A DNA stretch of 64,000 bases from Kluyvera cryocrescens NBRC 102467 (GCF_001571285.1 NZ_BCTM01000001.1:124001-188000), one strand, 5' to 3'. Shown: positions 37,216-46,394, numbered from the stretch's first letter. The notes: a model not told the origin generated them from the sequence alone. A program made the numbers and translations.

Positions 37216-37310
37216 GTTTTCGAAATAGCGCTAAAACCGCGTAAACCTATCGCTAAAGCGCTTTTCTGACCCAGTCAGAAGATTGCGATCTGCCCCATAA
37301 GGGGTAAATC

Positions 37311-37327
37311 TGCACTTTCACGGTGCA
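37311..37327. promoter_or_regulatory. NtrC enhancer site for nac
   Basis: TGCACTTTCACGGTGCA matches the NtrC palindrome TGCACTA-N-TGGTGCA in both half-sites and lies roughly 110-130 bp upstream of the predicted nac start, the usual single NtrC site distance for this gene. Confidence 0.75.
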
Positions 37328-37404
37328 AATAAGCCAAAAAATCGGCAACCGGCGGGAAATTGCTGAAATTATCAGCAAACGAACTTATTAGCGCTTTTCA
37401 CCCT

Positions 37405-37433
37405 TTGACAAGCCAGGGTGACATCGTTAATAT
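37405..37433 (+). promoter_or_regulatory. tRNA-Asn promoter (copy 2)
   Basis: TTGACA (37405-37410), 17-bp spacer, TAATAT (37428-37433), then the discriminator GCGCC identical to copy 1. Confidence 0.85.
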
Positions 37434-37451
37434 GCGCCTCGTTCACACGAT

Positions 37452-37527
37452 TCCTCTGTAGTTCAGTCGGTAGAACGGCGGACTGTTAATCCGTATGTCA
37501 CTGGTTCGAGTCCAGTCAGAGGAGCCA
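37452..37527 (+). tRNA. asnV: tRNA-Asn (anticodon GTT), copy 2
   Basis: A 76-nt tRNA identical to the copy at 32650. From TATGCGCC in the promoter to the terminator, about 137 bp are shared with copy 1. The symbol follows its place between nac and ldtA, by analogy with E. coli. A terminator hairpin like that of copy 1, with two more Ts in the loop, follows at 37534-37568. Confidence 0.96.
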
Positions 37528-37533
37528 AATTTG

Positions 37534-37568
37534 AAAAGCCTGCTTTTTTAAGCAGGCTTTTTGCTTTT
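37534..37568 (+). terminator. tRNA-Asn terminator (copy 2)
   Basis: AAAAGCCTGCTT-TTTT-AAGCAGGCTTTTT with a T run; same stem as the other tRNA-Asn copies. Confidence 0.88.
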
Positions 37569-37679
37569 CTGCATTCGACTCTTTTTCTACCGGGCCATCG
37601 AGGCCGAAAGAAATACGGCAACGGTATGCGTTGCCTAAATGAGTTATCATCCCTCTTCCTTCGTCTGCCAGGCCGCCTG

Positions 37680-38378
37680 ATGTCTACGATTATCGATACT
37701 TTTATTGCCCCGCCGTGCCATGACCAAATCGAAATCCTCTATCAGGACGAACACCTGCTGCTGGTCAATAAACCCAGCGGGCTACTGAGCCTCTCGGGTA
37801 AAAACCCGCAGAATCTCGACTCGGTACATTATCGGCTGGTACAGCAATTTCCCGGCTGCACGCTGGTGCATCGTCTCGATTTCGGCACCTCCGGGTTATT
37901 GGTGATTGCCCGCAATAAAGCGATAAATGCCGCACTGTGTCAGCAGTTCAGCCAGCGAACGGTCACAAAAGTCTATAGCGCACTGCTTTGCGGACATCTG
38001 GAAAAGGATGAAGGGATCATTGACGCAGCGATTGCCAAAGATCCGGCGTTATTCCCACGGATGGCGATCTGCGCCGTCAGCGGCAAACCCGCTCGCTCTC
38101 GTTATCAGGTAACTGAACGCTTTTATCAACCGCGTGAAGACGGCAATGCATTACCGTTAACACGCGTTCAGTTAGCCCCCGAAACCGGACGCACGCACCA
38201 GCTCCGCATCCACTGCCAGCATTTGGGGCATCCGATCCTGGGCTGCGATCTCTACGGCGGCCTCTTGCCGCCGGGCACCGAGCAAACGCCACGGCTCATG
38301 CTGCATGCCAGTGAACTAAACTTCAGGCATCCTGTAAGCGGTGAACCCATCGCTGCCCGCAGCGCCAGCCCGTTTTGA
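37680..38378 (+). CDS. RluA-family RNA pseudouridine synthase
   Basis: A 232-residue single-domain pseudouridine synthase with the catalytic Asp in LVHRLDFGTSGLLVIA (about residue 64) and the C-terminal TGRTHQLRIHCQHLGHPILGC block. It lacks the S4 domain of RluC/RluD, so it resembles RluA or the short RluA-like enzymes; the RNA target is unknown. I take ATG at 37680, giving STIIDTFIAPPCHDQIEIL at the N-terminus; the frame is open 18 codons further up. It is not at the usual place of rluA and may be accessory. Confidence 0.85.
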   Translation: MSTIIDTFIAPPCHDQIEILYQDEHLLLVNKPSGLLSLSGKNPQNLDSVHYRLVQQFPGCTLVHRLDFGTSGLLVIARNKAINAALCQQFSQRTVTKVYSALLCGHLEKDEGIIDAAIAKDPALFPRMAICAVSGKPARSRYQVTERFYQPREDGNALPLTRVQLAPETGRTHQLRIHCQHLGHPILGCDLYGGLLPPGTEQTPRLMLHASELNFRHPVSGEPIAARSASPF

Positions 38379-38429
38379 GAGCAGACGGCCTGCACGCGGG
38401 CAGGCTCTTTGCATTTTGCTTTTACATCA

Positions 38430-39371
38430 TCACAGCGCGGCGCGAATCATATCCAACACCTGCATATTGCGAACGGTCTCATCCAGCGGAATGATTTTTG
38501 ACGGCTGGTTCAGAATCGCGCTAGAGAAATGGCGGATCTCCGCCTGGTAGCGATCGGACTCACTAACCGGCAGTTCGCGGATCCCTTCTGGCGTATGCAG
38601 ATACAGCGTTCCTGCATCATCAAGAAACGGCTTATCAATGCACAACATGCCCTTCGTGCCAATAATCTCCGCATAGTTGCGGCCAAAGGCATTAAAGCCA
38701 CAGTGAATATTGGCAATCAGGCCATCATCATATTGCAGCAGGGCCGAAAGGTTGGTATCGACGCCATCCTGCGTTTCGCACAGCGCTTTACATTGTACCG
38801 GCAGACGCCCGGTGACCAGGCCGACAAAGTTGACCGGATAACAGCCAACGTCATACAGCGCCCCGCCGCCCAGCGCAGGCTGCATTTTAATGGTGTTCGG
38901 CCGGTCGAGCAGAAAACGGAACGAAACGTTGATATGCCGAATAGCGCCCAGATCGCCGCTATCGATGACCTCTTTTATCACCCGCACACGGTCGGTGTAC
39001 TGGTACATAAAGGCTTCCATCAGTAAACGGTCGTGCCGGGCGGCAACCTTCTGCATTTCCCGGGCTTCGGCAGCCGTTAAGCCAATTGGCTTCTCGCACA
39101 GCACGTGTTTACCCGCTTCCAGTGCACGAATCACCCACTCTTTATGCAATGAGTTAGGCAACGGGATATAGACCGCCTGAATAGCATCATCGGCCAGCAG
39201 CGCCGCGTAATCGTCATAACTTTGCGGCCATTCCCCTGCTGGCAGCTCCGCTTTGTTCCGCGAAGCCACGCCGTACACCCGCGCATTGTCGGCGCGGTCG
39301 ATGGCTGGAATAATCGAGTTTTTCGCGATACGCGCGTACCCCAGAATCCCCCAGTTCACCACTTCACTCAT
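38430..39371 (-). CDS. Gfo/Idh/MocA-family NAD(P)-dependent oxidoreductase
   Basis: A 313-residue protein with an N-terminal Rossmann fold (NWGILGYARIAKNSIIPAI) and the conserved CEKPIGLTAAEA (Lys near residue 94), followed by a C-terminal substrate domain with YDVGCYPVNF. It probably oxidises or reduces a sugar, inositol or related polyol; substrate unknown. GGAG supports the ATG at 39371. No other sugar genes adjoin it. Confidence 0.87.
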   Translation of the reverse strand: MSEVVNWGILGYARIAKNSIIPAIDRADNARVYGVASRNKAELPAGEWPQSYDDYAALLADDAIQAVYIPLPNSLHKEWVIRALEAGKHVLCEKPIGLTAAEAREMQKVAARHDRLLMEAFMYQYTDRVRVIKEVIDSGDLGAIRHINVSFRFLLDRPNTIKMQPALGGGALYDVGCYPVNFVGLVTGRLPVQCKALCETQDGVDTNLSALLQYDDGLIANIHCGFNAFGRNYAEIIGTKGMLCIDKPFLDDAGTLYLHTPEGIRELPVSESDRYQAEIRHFSSAILNQPSKIIPLDETVRNMQVLDMIRAAL

Positions 39372-39423
39372 CTCACTCTCCTTTATCACAACTGCAGCAC
39401 TGACGCTCAGACGTTCGCCATAA

Positions 39424-39452
39424 CAAAAAGCCCGCATCAGGCGGGCTTTTTA
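39424..39452. terminator. Terminator after ldtA
   Basis: AAAAAGCCCGC-ATCAG-GCGGGCTTTTT, symmetric A and T runs. On the minus strand it follows ldtA, and it also insulates the oxidoreductase gene downstream. Confidence 0.85.
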
Positions 39453-39470
39453 CTGCGTACTGTCACAAGC

Positions 39471-40403
39471 TTACAAGGCGTTATGCGACGTGCTGATATT
39501 GACCGGCATACCGGAGCGTCGCTCCAGCGTAGCGTTAGCACGATTCACATCGACCCCTGCCCCTTGGGTAAAACTACGCAGTGCGGGAGTAATAGGCAAT
39601 GGAACTTTGTTATCAGATTCATATTCTGCGCGGTTGCGCGACAACGGTTCATGTACCTCAACCCAGCGGCTACCGTCGGGTTCCGTGGTGTACTTCACCG
39701 ACTGGTCAATAATCTGCACTCGTGTACCGACCGGAACATTATCAAACAGATACTTGATATCGTCATTGCGCAGACGAATACAGCCCTGGCTGACGCGCAG
39801 CCCGATACCAAAGTTGGCATTCGTCCCATGAATAGCATACAGACGCCCAATGTAGATAGCGTAAAGCCCCATCGGGTTATCAGGCCCCGCTGGAACAAAG
39901 GCTGGCAGGCTTTCACCGCGTTTGGCGTACTCGCGTCGCGTGTTCGCGGTTGGCGTCCAGCTTGGCGCCTCTTGCTTGCGCTCCACGGTGGTCACCCAGT
40001 TACGTGGCGTTTCGCGTCCGGCCTGGCCGATACCAATTGGCAGCACCTCCACGGTACCGCTTCCCGGCGGATAGTAATAAAGCCGCATTTCCGCCACGTT
40101 CACCACAATCCCCTGGCGGACCGTATTCGGCAGAATCAGCTGCTGTGGGATCACCAGCGTCGAGCCCGACTTCGGCAGAAAGACATCCACGCCAGGGTTC
40201 GCCTCCAGCATATTGCTCAACCCCTGCCCATACTGGGCCGCAAAGGCCTCCAGCGGCAGATGGTTATCTTTCGGCACCGTGATATTTAGCGTGCTGCCCA
40301 CCAAACGACTTCCCTCTGGGGGAAGTGGATACGTCACGGCCAGCGCACTCTGGCAGCCCAACGCCACAGCGAGCGCACACAATAGTTTTACACGAGGTCC
40401 CAT
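39471..40403 (-). CDS. ldtA: L,D-transpeptidase LdtA (ErfK)
   Basis: A 310-residue periplasmic enzyme matching E. coli LdtA in length: signal peptide (cleavage after QSALA), LysM-like segment ([22 protein letters not shown]), and a YkuD catalytic domain with [24 protein letters not shown], where Cys is the nucleophile. It attaches Braun's lipoprotein to peptidoglycan or forms 3-3 crosslinks. ATG at 40403 behind GGAAAGGGA. The inter-gene position, next to amn, differs from E. coli. Confidence 0.95.
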   Translation of the reverse strand: MGPRVKLLCALAVALGCQSALAVTYPLPPEGSRLVGSTLNITVPKDNHLPLEAFAAQYGQGLSNMLEANPGVDVFLPKSGSTLVIPQQLILPNTVRQGIVVNVAEMRLYYYPPGSGTVEVLPIGIGQAGRETPRNWVTTVERKQEAPSWTPTANTRREYAKRGESLPAFVPAGPDNPMGLYAIYIGRLYAIHGTNANFGIGLRVSQGCIRLRNDDIKYLFDNVPVGTRVQIIDQSVKYTTEPDGSRWVEVHEPLSRNRAEYESDNKVPLPITPALRSFTQGAGVDVNRANATLERRSGMPVNISTSHNAL

Positions 40404-40596
40404 GTCCCTTTCCTCATTCACGGCAGATATCGGTTAATTATAGCTTTTTTCACCTGCAATGCTGCTTTTACCTGCATTATTAATAAGACGGTTAAAGGTT
40501 AATCAGTTGTTATACGGGAACCGGCTAACGCTTTTGTTTCATCATCCGCTGGCATACTATCGGGAAAAGCTGCAGTTCTGACACAAGGAGCGAACG

Positions 40597-42045
40597 ATGA
40601 GTAATACGGGCGTGAGTTTGACCCCAGAGCAGGCACTGGACCAACTCCAGGCGCTATACGATCAATCGGTACGTGCATTACGCGATGCTATTCGCCTGTT
40701 TATTGACGATCGTTCCCTGCCCAGCGCCGAGGCGCGGGCCGGCGGATTGTTTGTCTATCCCCAGCTTTCCGTCTCCTGGAGCGGTAGCGCCCATAAAGCC
40801 CAAAAGACGCGGGCGTTTGGCCGTTTTACGCATTCCGGTTGCTACACCACGACGATCACTCAGCCGGGGCTGTTTCGCAGTTATCTGCTGGAACAGCTCA
40901 CGCTGCTGCATGAAGACTATGACGCGCATATTGAAGTTGGCGCTTCACAACATGAAATCCCGTTTCCGTATGTCATTGACGGCCTGAATCTGGATCGCTC
41001 CATGAGCGCCGATCTCACCCGTTTTTTCCCCACCACCGAGCTGTCGCAAATTGGCGATGAAACGGCGGACGGTCTGACTCATCCAACGGAATTTTATCCG
41101 CTATCGCATTTTGACGCTCGCCGCGTTGATTTTTCGCTGGCGCGTTTACGCCACTACACCGGCACCCCGGTAGAACACTTCCAGCCGTTCGTATTGTTCA
41201 CCAACTACACCCGCTACGTGGATGAGTTTGTACGTTGGGGCTGCAGCCAGATTCTCGACCCGGATAGCCCGTATGTCTCTCTCTCCTGCGCGGGCGGGAT
41301 TTGGATCACGGCCGACACCGAAGCTCCGGAAGAAGCCATTTCCGACCTGGCATGGAAAAAGCACCAGATGCCGGCCTGGCACCTGATTACCAAAGACGGC
41401 CAGGGGATTACGCTTATCAATATTGGCGTTGGCCCATCGAATGCCAAAAATATCTGCGACCACCTGGCGGTATTGCGCCCGGATGTTTGGCTGATGATTG
41501 GCCACTGCGGCGGACTACGTGAGAGCCAGTCGATCGGCGATTACGTGCTGGCGCACGCCTACCTGCGCGATGACCACGTGCTTAATGCCGTACTGCCGCC
41601 AGATATTCCCATTCCAAGCATCGCGGAAGTCCAGCGTGCGCTGTATGACGCGACAAAACAGGTCAGCGGGATGCCGGGAGAGGAAGTGAAACAGCGACTG
41701 CGCACCGGGACGGTGGTAACGACCGACGATCGTAACTGGGAATTGCGCTACTCCGCCTCATCACTGCGCTTTAACTTAAGCCGCGCGGTGGCCATTGACA
41801 TGGAAAGCGCCACTATCGCCGCACAGGGTTATCGCTTCCGCGTCCCGTACGGCACGCTGCTTTGCGTGTCGGATAAACCGCTGCACGGTGAGATAAAGCT
41901 GCCAGGACAAGCGAACCGTTTCTATGAAGGCGCGATTTCCGAGCACTTACAGATAGGCATCCGCGCGATTGACCTGCTGCGTGCCGAAGGCGACCGCCTG
42001 CATTCGCGTAAGCTGCGTACCTTCAACGAACCACCGTTCCGCTAA
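40597..42045 (+). CDS. amn: AMP nucleosidase Amn
   Basis: A 482-residue enzyme that splits AMP to adenine and ribose 5-phosphate, near-identical in layout to E. coli Amn: N-terminal regulatory domain (about 1-170), then a nucleoside-phosphorylase-like domain with NIGVGPSNAKNICDHLAVLRP, IGHCGGLRESQ and AIDMESATIAAQGY. E. coli amn responds to phosphate starvation; I did not find a convincing Pho box. AAGGAG precedes the ATG. A terminator follows at 42058-42084. Confidence 0.96.
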   Translation: MSNTGVSLTPEQALDQLQALYDQSVRALRDAIRLFIDDRSLPSAEARAGGLFVYPQLSVSWSGSAHKAQKTRAFGRFTHSGCYTTTITQPGLFRSYLLEQLTLLHEDYDAHIEVGASQHEIPFPYVIDGLNLDRSMSADLTRFFPTTELSQIGDETADGLTHPTEFYPLSHFDARRVDFSLARLRHYTGTPVEHFQPFVLFTNYTRYVDEFVRWGCSQILDPDSPYVSLSCAGGIWITADTEAPEEAISDLAWKKHQMPAWHLITKDGQGITLINIGVGPSNAKNICDHLAVLRPDVWLMIGHCGGLRESQSIGDYVLAHAYLRDDHVLNAVLPPDIPIPSIAEVQRALYDATKQVSGMPGEEVKQRLRTGTVVTTDDRNWELRYSASSLRFNLSRAVAIDMESATIAAQGYRFRVPYGTLLCVSDKPLHGEIKLPGQANRFYEGAISEHLQIGIRAIDLLRAEGDRLHSRKLRTFNEPPFR

Positions 42046-42057
42046 CGAGATAAGATC

Positions 42058-42084
42058 CAGCCGGGCAAGTTCCCGGCTTTTTTA
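42058..42084 (+). terminator. amn terminator
   Basis: GCCGGG-CAAGTT-CCCGGC followed by TTTTTT. Confidence 0.88.
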
Positions 42085-42111
42085 TATAGGCCCTGTCAGG
42101 CCGCGTACTCA

Positions 42112-42136
42112 AACGCAGAAAAGCAAAAAGCCTGCT
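42112..42136. repeat. Direct repeat, left copy (island end)
   Basis: A 25-bp sequence (AACGCAGAAAAGCAAAAAGC plus CCTGCT, with one base shared) identical to 51625-51649. The right copy is the outer arm of the terminator of the minus-strand tRNA-Asn gene; here only that arm is present, without the rest of the hairpin or a tRNA. It lies 28 bp after the amn terminator and marks the left end of the 9.5-kb block. Confidence 0.85.
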
Positions 42137-42197
42137 CTAAACGGGGAAAAAACAGCTGATGGTAACGGGCCATTGTCATGGCGTTCTTAAATACCGA

Positions 42198-42455
42198 CTA
42201 AGAGAAAAGCATCAGTACGAGCAGAGTCCCGGATACAACAATAATCAGAGAAACAGTGTTATGCCGACCTTTAGTGACGCCACAAAACATCATCAGCGCC
42301 CCGCCCAGCAAAAGCATCCCAGCCGATATGTACAGTACATTACCAGTATGACTCCAGCCCCGAAGACACAGTAAACCCGGCGCAAGCATAGACCAACCGG
42401 TTCTGCACCAGGATAGATGTGTACGCTCCGGTTGTAGGCCCGGATCTCTATTCAT
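42198..42455 (-). CDS. Small DUF202 membrane protein (YidG-like)
   Basis: An 85-residue membrane protein starting NRDPGLQPERTHLSWCRTGW, which is the DUF202 signature of YidG (DPGLQPERT-L-W-RT), then two or three hydrophobic segments. It is shorter than E. coli YidG. Its ATG shares one base with the upstream stop (TAATG), so it is translationally coupled to the YidH-like gene. Function unknown. It is the last gene of the PTS-sulfatase operon. Confidence 0.8.
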   Translation of the reverse strand: MNRDPGLQPERTHLSWCRTGWSMLAPGLLCLRGWSHTGNVLYISAGMLLLGGALMMFCGVTKGRHNTVSLIIVVSGTLLVLMLFS

Positions 42456-42844
42456 TATGATCTTCCCTGCCACAGTAACGTTCCCAGCAATATTGCGAGT
42501 AAAATCATGAGCGCAGCCAGAATGACCAGAGCGCAGGTGTAGGGTAAATTGCTATCAAGACGCATGGCATATTCATTCTGCCGCCAGCGTCGCCATGCCA
42601 TAAACCCCATGACCGATGCCGCTAGCAGGAGTAGCGTTGAGATACCCGTACGCAGTTCGGCAGAGGATAACTGGGGGGAAAACTGCTCGATACCAACAGC
42701 ACCCGCCATCAATGCCAGAGCAGTGCGGATCCAGGCCAGAAATGTGCGCTCATTGGCGAGCGTAAAACGGTAATCCGGGGTTTTCCCCGCAAGCCACCAC
42801 TTTCCCCTTGGGTGTGTTGACTGAGTGTTATCCTGTAGATTCAC
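42455..42844 (-). CDS. DUF202 membrane protein (YidH-like)
   Basis: A 129-residue protein with the YidH signature (PDYRFTLANERTFLAWIRTA at about residues 23-42) and three transmembrane helices; the loop EYAMRLDSNLPYTCAL is also conserved. Function unknown. Start is GTG at 42844 with AAGGA 7 nt upstream, lying inside the end of the RpiR gene (17-nt overlap). In E. coli yidH and yidG are adjacent and also lie by a sulfatase gene (yidJ), so the association recurs. Confidence 0.82.
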   Translation of the reverse strand: MNLQDNTQSTHPRGKWWLAGKTPDYRFTLANERTFLAWIRTALALMAGAVGIEQFSPQLSSAELRTGISTLLLLAASVMGFMAWRRWRQNEYAMRLDSNLPYTCALVILAALMILLAILLGTLLWQGRS

Positions 42845-43709
42845 GTTTAATCCTTTCTTTTATCAGCAATTCTTTAATCGAAAGTCCAGTCGATGAGCTG
42901 TCGCGCAGGTTGTGGCGGGTGATTTCCGTGCATAAAAACTCGATCATAAACAGCTGTGACATACGGGTGGCGATTGAGTCGCCCTGGTAGGGGCCCGCAC
43001 AGCCGCTGGTCAGCAGCCAGGTGTCTGCCAGCTCGGTCAGCGGTGACTGTGGACTGTGAGTAATGGCCAGACAATGCGCGTCCGCTTTTTTGGCCATGCG
43101 GAAGGCATTGACCACTTCCGGTGTTTCACCGGAGTGTGAAAATGCCACCACCAGATCTTTGGGCTTAAGGTTAGCGAGTTTCAACGTCATGGTGAAACGG
43201 TCGGTGTAGGCTTCAGAGTCGATGCCCTGACGATTCATCTTGTCACGAGCTTCCATTGCCGAAAGACCAGAAGCGCCAAACCCGACAAACAGGACGCGGT
43301 TGGCCGTCAAAAACCTCTCGACCACCGGATTGACCACTTTCATGTCCAGCAGGCCGATAGTCTCATTCAGGGTAGTTTCCACCGTCATGGCAATCTTCTG
43401 CGCCACATCATTGCGGGTATCATCCAGGAAGATATCCGGTGACGTTGGCAGCAGTTGTTCGCGCTCGTCCAACAGTTCACGTTTAAGGGCCGCTTTCAGC
43501 TCAAGCAGTCCGGTATAACCAATTTTTTTGCAAAAGCGTACAATCGTCGCTTCGCTGACTGACATCGCTTCCGCCAGTTTACGTACCGGCGTCTGCGCAA
43601 CTGTCGCAGGTTGCTCCAGAATAAATCGGGCAATATGCTGGTCAGTTTCTCCGAGCCCACCCAGTACATTACTGATATATATCCGCACATTCTCGCGATT
43701 CACGCTCAT
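42828..43709 (-). CDS. RpiR-family regulator with SIS domain
   Basis: A 293-residue regulator: N-terminal helix-turn-helix (about residues 20-75; VRKLAEAMSVSEATIVRFCKKIGY) and a SIS sugar-phosphate domain (about 125-265; VLFVGFGASGLSAMEARDKM, VVAFSHSGETPEVVNA). It is expected to bind a phosphorylated sugar made by the PTS gene of the same operon and to act on the divergent promoter region at 47951-48107. It lies 55 bp downstream of the mutarotase gene. Confidence 0.9.
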   Translation of the reverse strand: MSVNRENVRIYISNVLGGLGETDQHIARFILEQPATVAQTPVRKLAEAMSVSEATIVRFCKKIGYTGLLELKAALKRELLDEREQLLPTSPDIFLDDTRNDVAQKIAMTVETTLNETIGLLDMKVVNPVVERFLTANRVLFVGFGASGLSAMEARDKMNRQGIDSEAYTDRFTMTLKLANLKPKDLVVAFSHSGETPEVVNAFRMAKKADAHCLAITHSPQSPLTELADTWLLTSGCAGPYQGDSIATRMSQLFMIEFLCTEITRHNLRDSSSTGLSIKELLIKERIKRESTG

Positions 43710-43764
43710 TGCTGCACCTGACCCTTTTGCATGAAAAATAACGGGTATTCTGTCAATCCCCCGC

Positions 43765-44631
43765 TCATGCGTCTACCGCAAAGCGTAGTCTTACGTTGAA
43801 TCCCTGACTCTGGCCCGGAGCAAGCTGGTGTATTCCGCGTTTATTCTCTGCATGACCATCAAAATCAGGCGCATCGGTCGTCCCGGCAAGCGGCTCGATA
43901 CAGAGCAGGTCAACGCCTGGAATACTCCAGAGCGCCAGCCAATCATGTTCAACCATTTCAAGCGTCATGACGGTTTTTCCAATAGGTGAGCAGACTCTGA
44001 TTTGTTGCTGCCGGCAGTTACCGAAGTAAATGGCACCATCCCGGAATGATGCATCTGTCAGTGGAAAAAAAGTCGTTGTCTTAGTCTGACCTTCCGTAAC
44101 CAGCGTTCGGTTATGGGTTGGAAATGGCCCTTTGACGGCATTATTACCAAACCGTAAATGCCAGCCTGACTCGCAGGCAACAGGCAATGCAAACCCGGGA
44201 TGCCAACCGATGGAATACCAGAATGGCTGGCGGTCATCATTGAAGACACGCTGTGACACACTGAGCCCGTCTTCATGCAGCATGAGCCGTAGCTGAACCC
44301 GCCAGCACCATGGCCACACACTCAGGGTGTCAGGTTTAGCTCGCGCCTCCAGCAGCAACAGGCTTTCTCCCTGCTCAATACAATCAAATGTCTGTTGGCG
44401 TAGGAAGCCGTGTGCCGGTAGCGGCAGGAACTGACCGTCCACACAAATCCCTTGATGAACAAGCACGCCGACGACAGGAAACAATTGGGTGGCTGAGTTG
44501 TTCCAGATACCAGGAACGGGTTGCCACAGCCATTCACGACCACTGAGTTTATCCCGAATTCTGGATAATTCACCGCCAACTGCTTTCACCGTGACCCGAT
44601 AGCGATCGTTTTCAAGTTGCCAATCGTTCAT
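43765..44631 (-). CDS. Aldose 1-epimerase family protein (LacX-like)
   Basis: A 288-residue galactose-mutarotase-fold protein with the family landmarks PAHGFLRQQTF, SIGWHPGFALP and a C-terminal ALWSIPGVDLLCIEPLAGTTD. LacX-like members are thought to act on sugar phosphates or to help epimerise the anomers of an imported sugar. It starts 2 bp after the sulfatase stop, so the two are probably translated together. Its substrate should be the operon's (desulfated) sugar. Confidence 0.85.
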   Translation of the reverse strand: MNDWQLENDRYRVTVKAVGGELSRIRDKLSGREWLWQPVPGIWNNSATQLFPVVGVLVHQGICVDGQFLPLPAHGFLRQQTFDCIEQGESLLLLEARAKPDTLSVWPWCWRVQLRLMLHEDGLSVSQRVFNDDRQPFWYSIGWHPGFALPVACESGWHLRFGNNAVKGPFPTHNRTLVTEGQTKTTTFFPLTDASFRDGAIYFGNCRQQQIRVCSPIGKTVMTLEMVEHDWLALWSIPGVDLLCIEPLAGTTDAPDFDGHAENKRGIHQLAPGQSQGFNVRLRFAVDA

Positions 44632-44633
44632 GG

Positions 44634-46394
44634 TTACTCTGTCCTCAGCAACAACCGGGTCTGATAAACCAGCGCTTTATGCTTGTCTCCGTTAAAGCAG
44701 GCGTCAATCAGTGTGAAGATATCCATTGCTGTCAGTAAATGGCTAGCAGGAAAATGCTTCAGGAGTTCGTCCTGAGATAAACCCAGCTCCTTAGCTGCAC
44801 TGATGACAAAACGTAACGCTTCATTCACACCATGATGCTCGCAGCGATACTCTTTCCCGCCGCACATCGCCTGTCTGGTCCATCGCTCTGCGAAGTCCAA
44901 CTCCCGCTCGGGTGACAGGGGATCCAATTCGAAGCGGGCATACAGTTCCGGTGGTGCATCATGCAACTGCATCATTCCGATTATCGCCTGAGCATACTGA
45001 AACGCCCGCTCGCTGTCGTGAAGTGGACGCATCTGTTGCGGATCGGTTTTGAGGTCGAAGAGTTTATCCCCGAACCGCCATGGATTCAGGTAGCTGAAGG
45101 TGACGGGGATTTGCATGATCTGAGCGCCCTGAGTGAAATCAAAGCCAGGATGGATACTTATGTTCTGCAGCTCACTCACTTTGAACATGCTGTCAATTCG
45201 AGTCGGCATCAGAGTGTATTCATACAGATTTTCCTTCCCTTCCTGCCGCGGACAACGCATATAGACATAGCTGCCGTCGGTGATATTGATATGGCCGCCA
45301 AAGTAACCAAACATTGCATAGTCCCGTACCGAGGTATTATTTTCTACCGCCGGGCGTAGCGGTTTACCGGTCATGGAGGGCGGGAGTGGCACATTGAAAT
45401 ACTCCAGCAACGTCGCCGGAATATCGACTGTCTGTGCCAGCGCACTACGGCGAACGCCTTCGGCTTTACAACGTGGATCGCGGATAAAGAACGGCGTATT
45501 CGCGATTTCGTTGTACACCGGCATGATGTTCTTGCCCCACCACTGGTGCTCACCGAGCAGGAAACCATGGTCGGTACAGACGATGAATAACGTGTCTTCC
45601 CACAGACACAGCGCTTTCAGCTTGTCCATTACCTGACCAAGGTAGTCATCGCACATGGTAATCAACGCCTGGTAGAATTTGCGGACTTTTTCATCATCAC
45701 TGCCACCAGGGGCACCGCAGTAATATGGTACCCATCCGTCAAATTCATCAGGCATGCAGCCATACTGCGCAAGGTACTTCTCAGGAACAAAGAATGGCTC
45801 ATGGGGATCGAAACATTCGATCTGTAGGAACCAGTTATCCTGATCTTTGTTGGTTTCCAGAAAGTCGAGACCGGCACTGATGGTACGGTGAGTAAAGTGC
45901 TCTTCCTGAGTCGGCATCGCTGCCCGGTTGATCAGATCTTGGGTCATACGCCCGTTGCGACGACGGAGGGTTTCTTCATCTTCCATGCCCTGCCATTTGA
46001 TCGCAGGTTTCTCAACCTGACCTTTCCAGCAATCACCTTCCTGACCGCGGATAAACTCAAAAGTAGAGTAACGGGTATGATAGGTTGCACCACCATCACG
46101 CCAGTAGTGTTTATGGTCAGTCACCATGTGAGCGTGAATACCAGCCTGATTCAGTGCCTGGAACGTGGAGAAATCGAACGGCTCCATTGGCCCCCAGCTG
46201 CGGTGCAGAAAATTGTAACGACCGGTATGCAGTTCACGCCGGGCCGGCATACAGGGCATGCTGCCGACATAGAAGTTATCAAACTGTGCAGACTCGCGGG
46301 CCAGCCGGGTAAAGTTCGGGGTGATAGCATCGCCCCCATAAGGGGCGAGATGGTTACGCGTCAGCGTATCAAACATCAGCATTACAGCTTTCAT
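44634..46394 (-). CDS. Cys-type sulfatase (cytoplasmic)
   Basis: A 586-residue alkaline-phosphatase-superfamily sulfatase. The N-terminus enters the fold at once (KAVMLMFDTLTRNHLAPYGG), with no signal peptide. Cys48 in SMPCMPARRELHTGRY fits C-x-P-x-R, the site changed to formylglycine. Metal-site DHGFLLGEHQWWGK and a FDPHEPFF loop are present. The Cys-type site agrees with the radical-SAM maturase gene next door. It probably removes sulfate from a sugar already taken up by the PTS gene 14 bp upstream. The length and C-terminus are those of the larger, host-glycan or YidJ-type sulfatases; the substrate is unknown. Confidence 0.92.
   Translation of the reverse strand: MKAVMLMFDTLTRNHLAPYGGDAITPNFTRLARESAQFDNFYVGSMPCMPARRELHTGRYNFLHRSWGPMEPFDFSTFQALNQAGIHAHMVTDHKHYWRDGGATYHTRYSTFEFIRGQEGDCWKGQVEKPAIKWQGMEDEETLRRRNGRMTQDLINRAAMPTQEEHFTHRTISAGLDFLETNKDQDNWFLQIECFDPHEPFFVPEKYLAQYGCMPDEFDGWVPYYCGAPGGSDDEKVRKFYQALITMCDDYLGQVMDKLKALCLWEDTLFIVCTDHGFLLGEHQWWGKNIMPVYNEIANTPFFIRDPRCKAEGVRRSALAQTVDIPATLLEYFNVPLPPSMTGKPLRPAVENNTSVRDYAMFGYFGGHINITDGSYVYMRCPRQEGKENLYEYTLMPTRIDSMFKVSELQNISIHPGFDFTQGAQIMQIPVTFSYLNPWRFGDKLFDLKTDPQQMRPLHDSERAFQYAQAIIGMMQLHDAPPELYARFELDPLSPERELDFAERWTRQAMCGGKEYRCEHHGVNEALRFVISAAKELGLSQDELLKHFPASHLLTAMDIFTLIDACFNGDKHKALVYQTRLLLRTE

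Noticed and set aside
39222..40289. 355-codon plus-strand frame across the oxidoreductase/ldtA region
   Set aside because: Antisense shadow spanning the terminator between two well-supported minus-strand genes.
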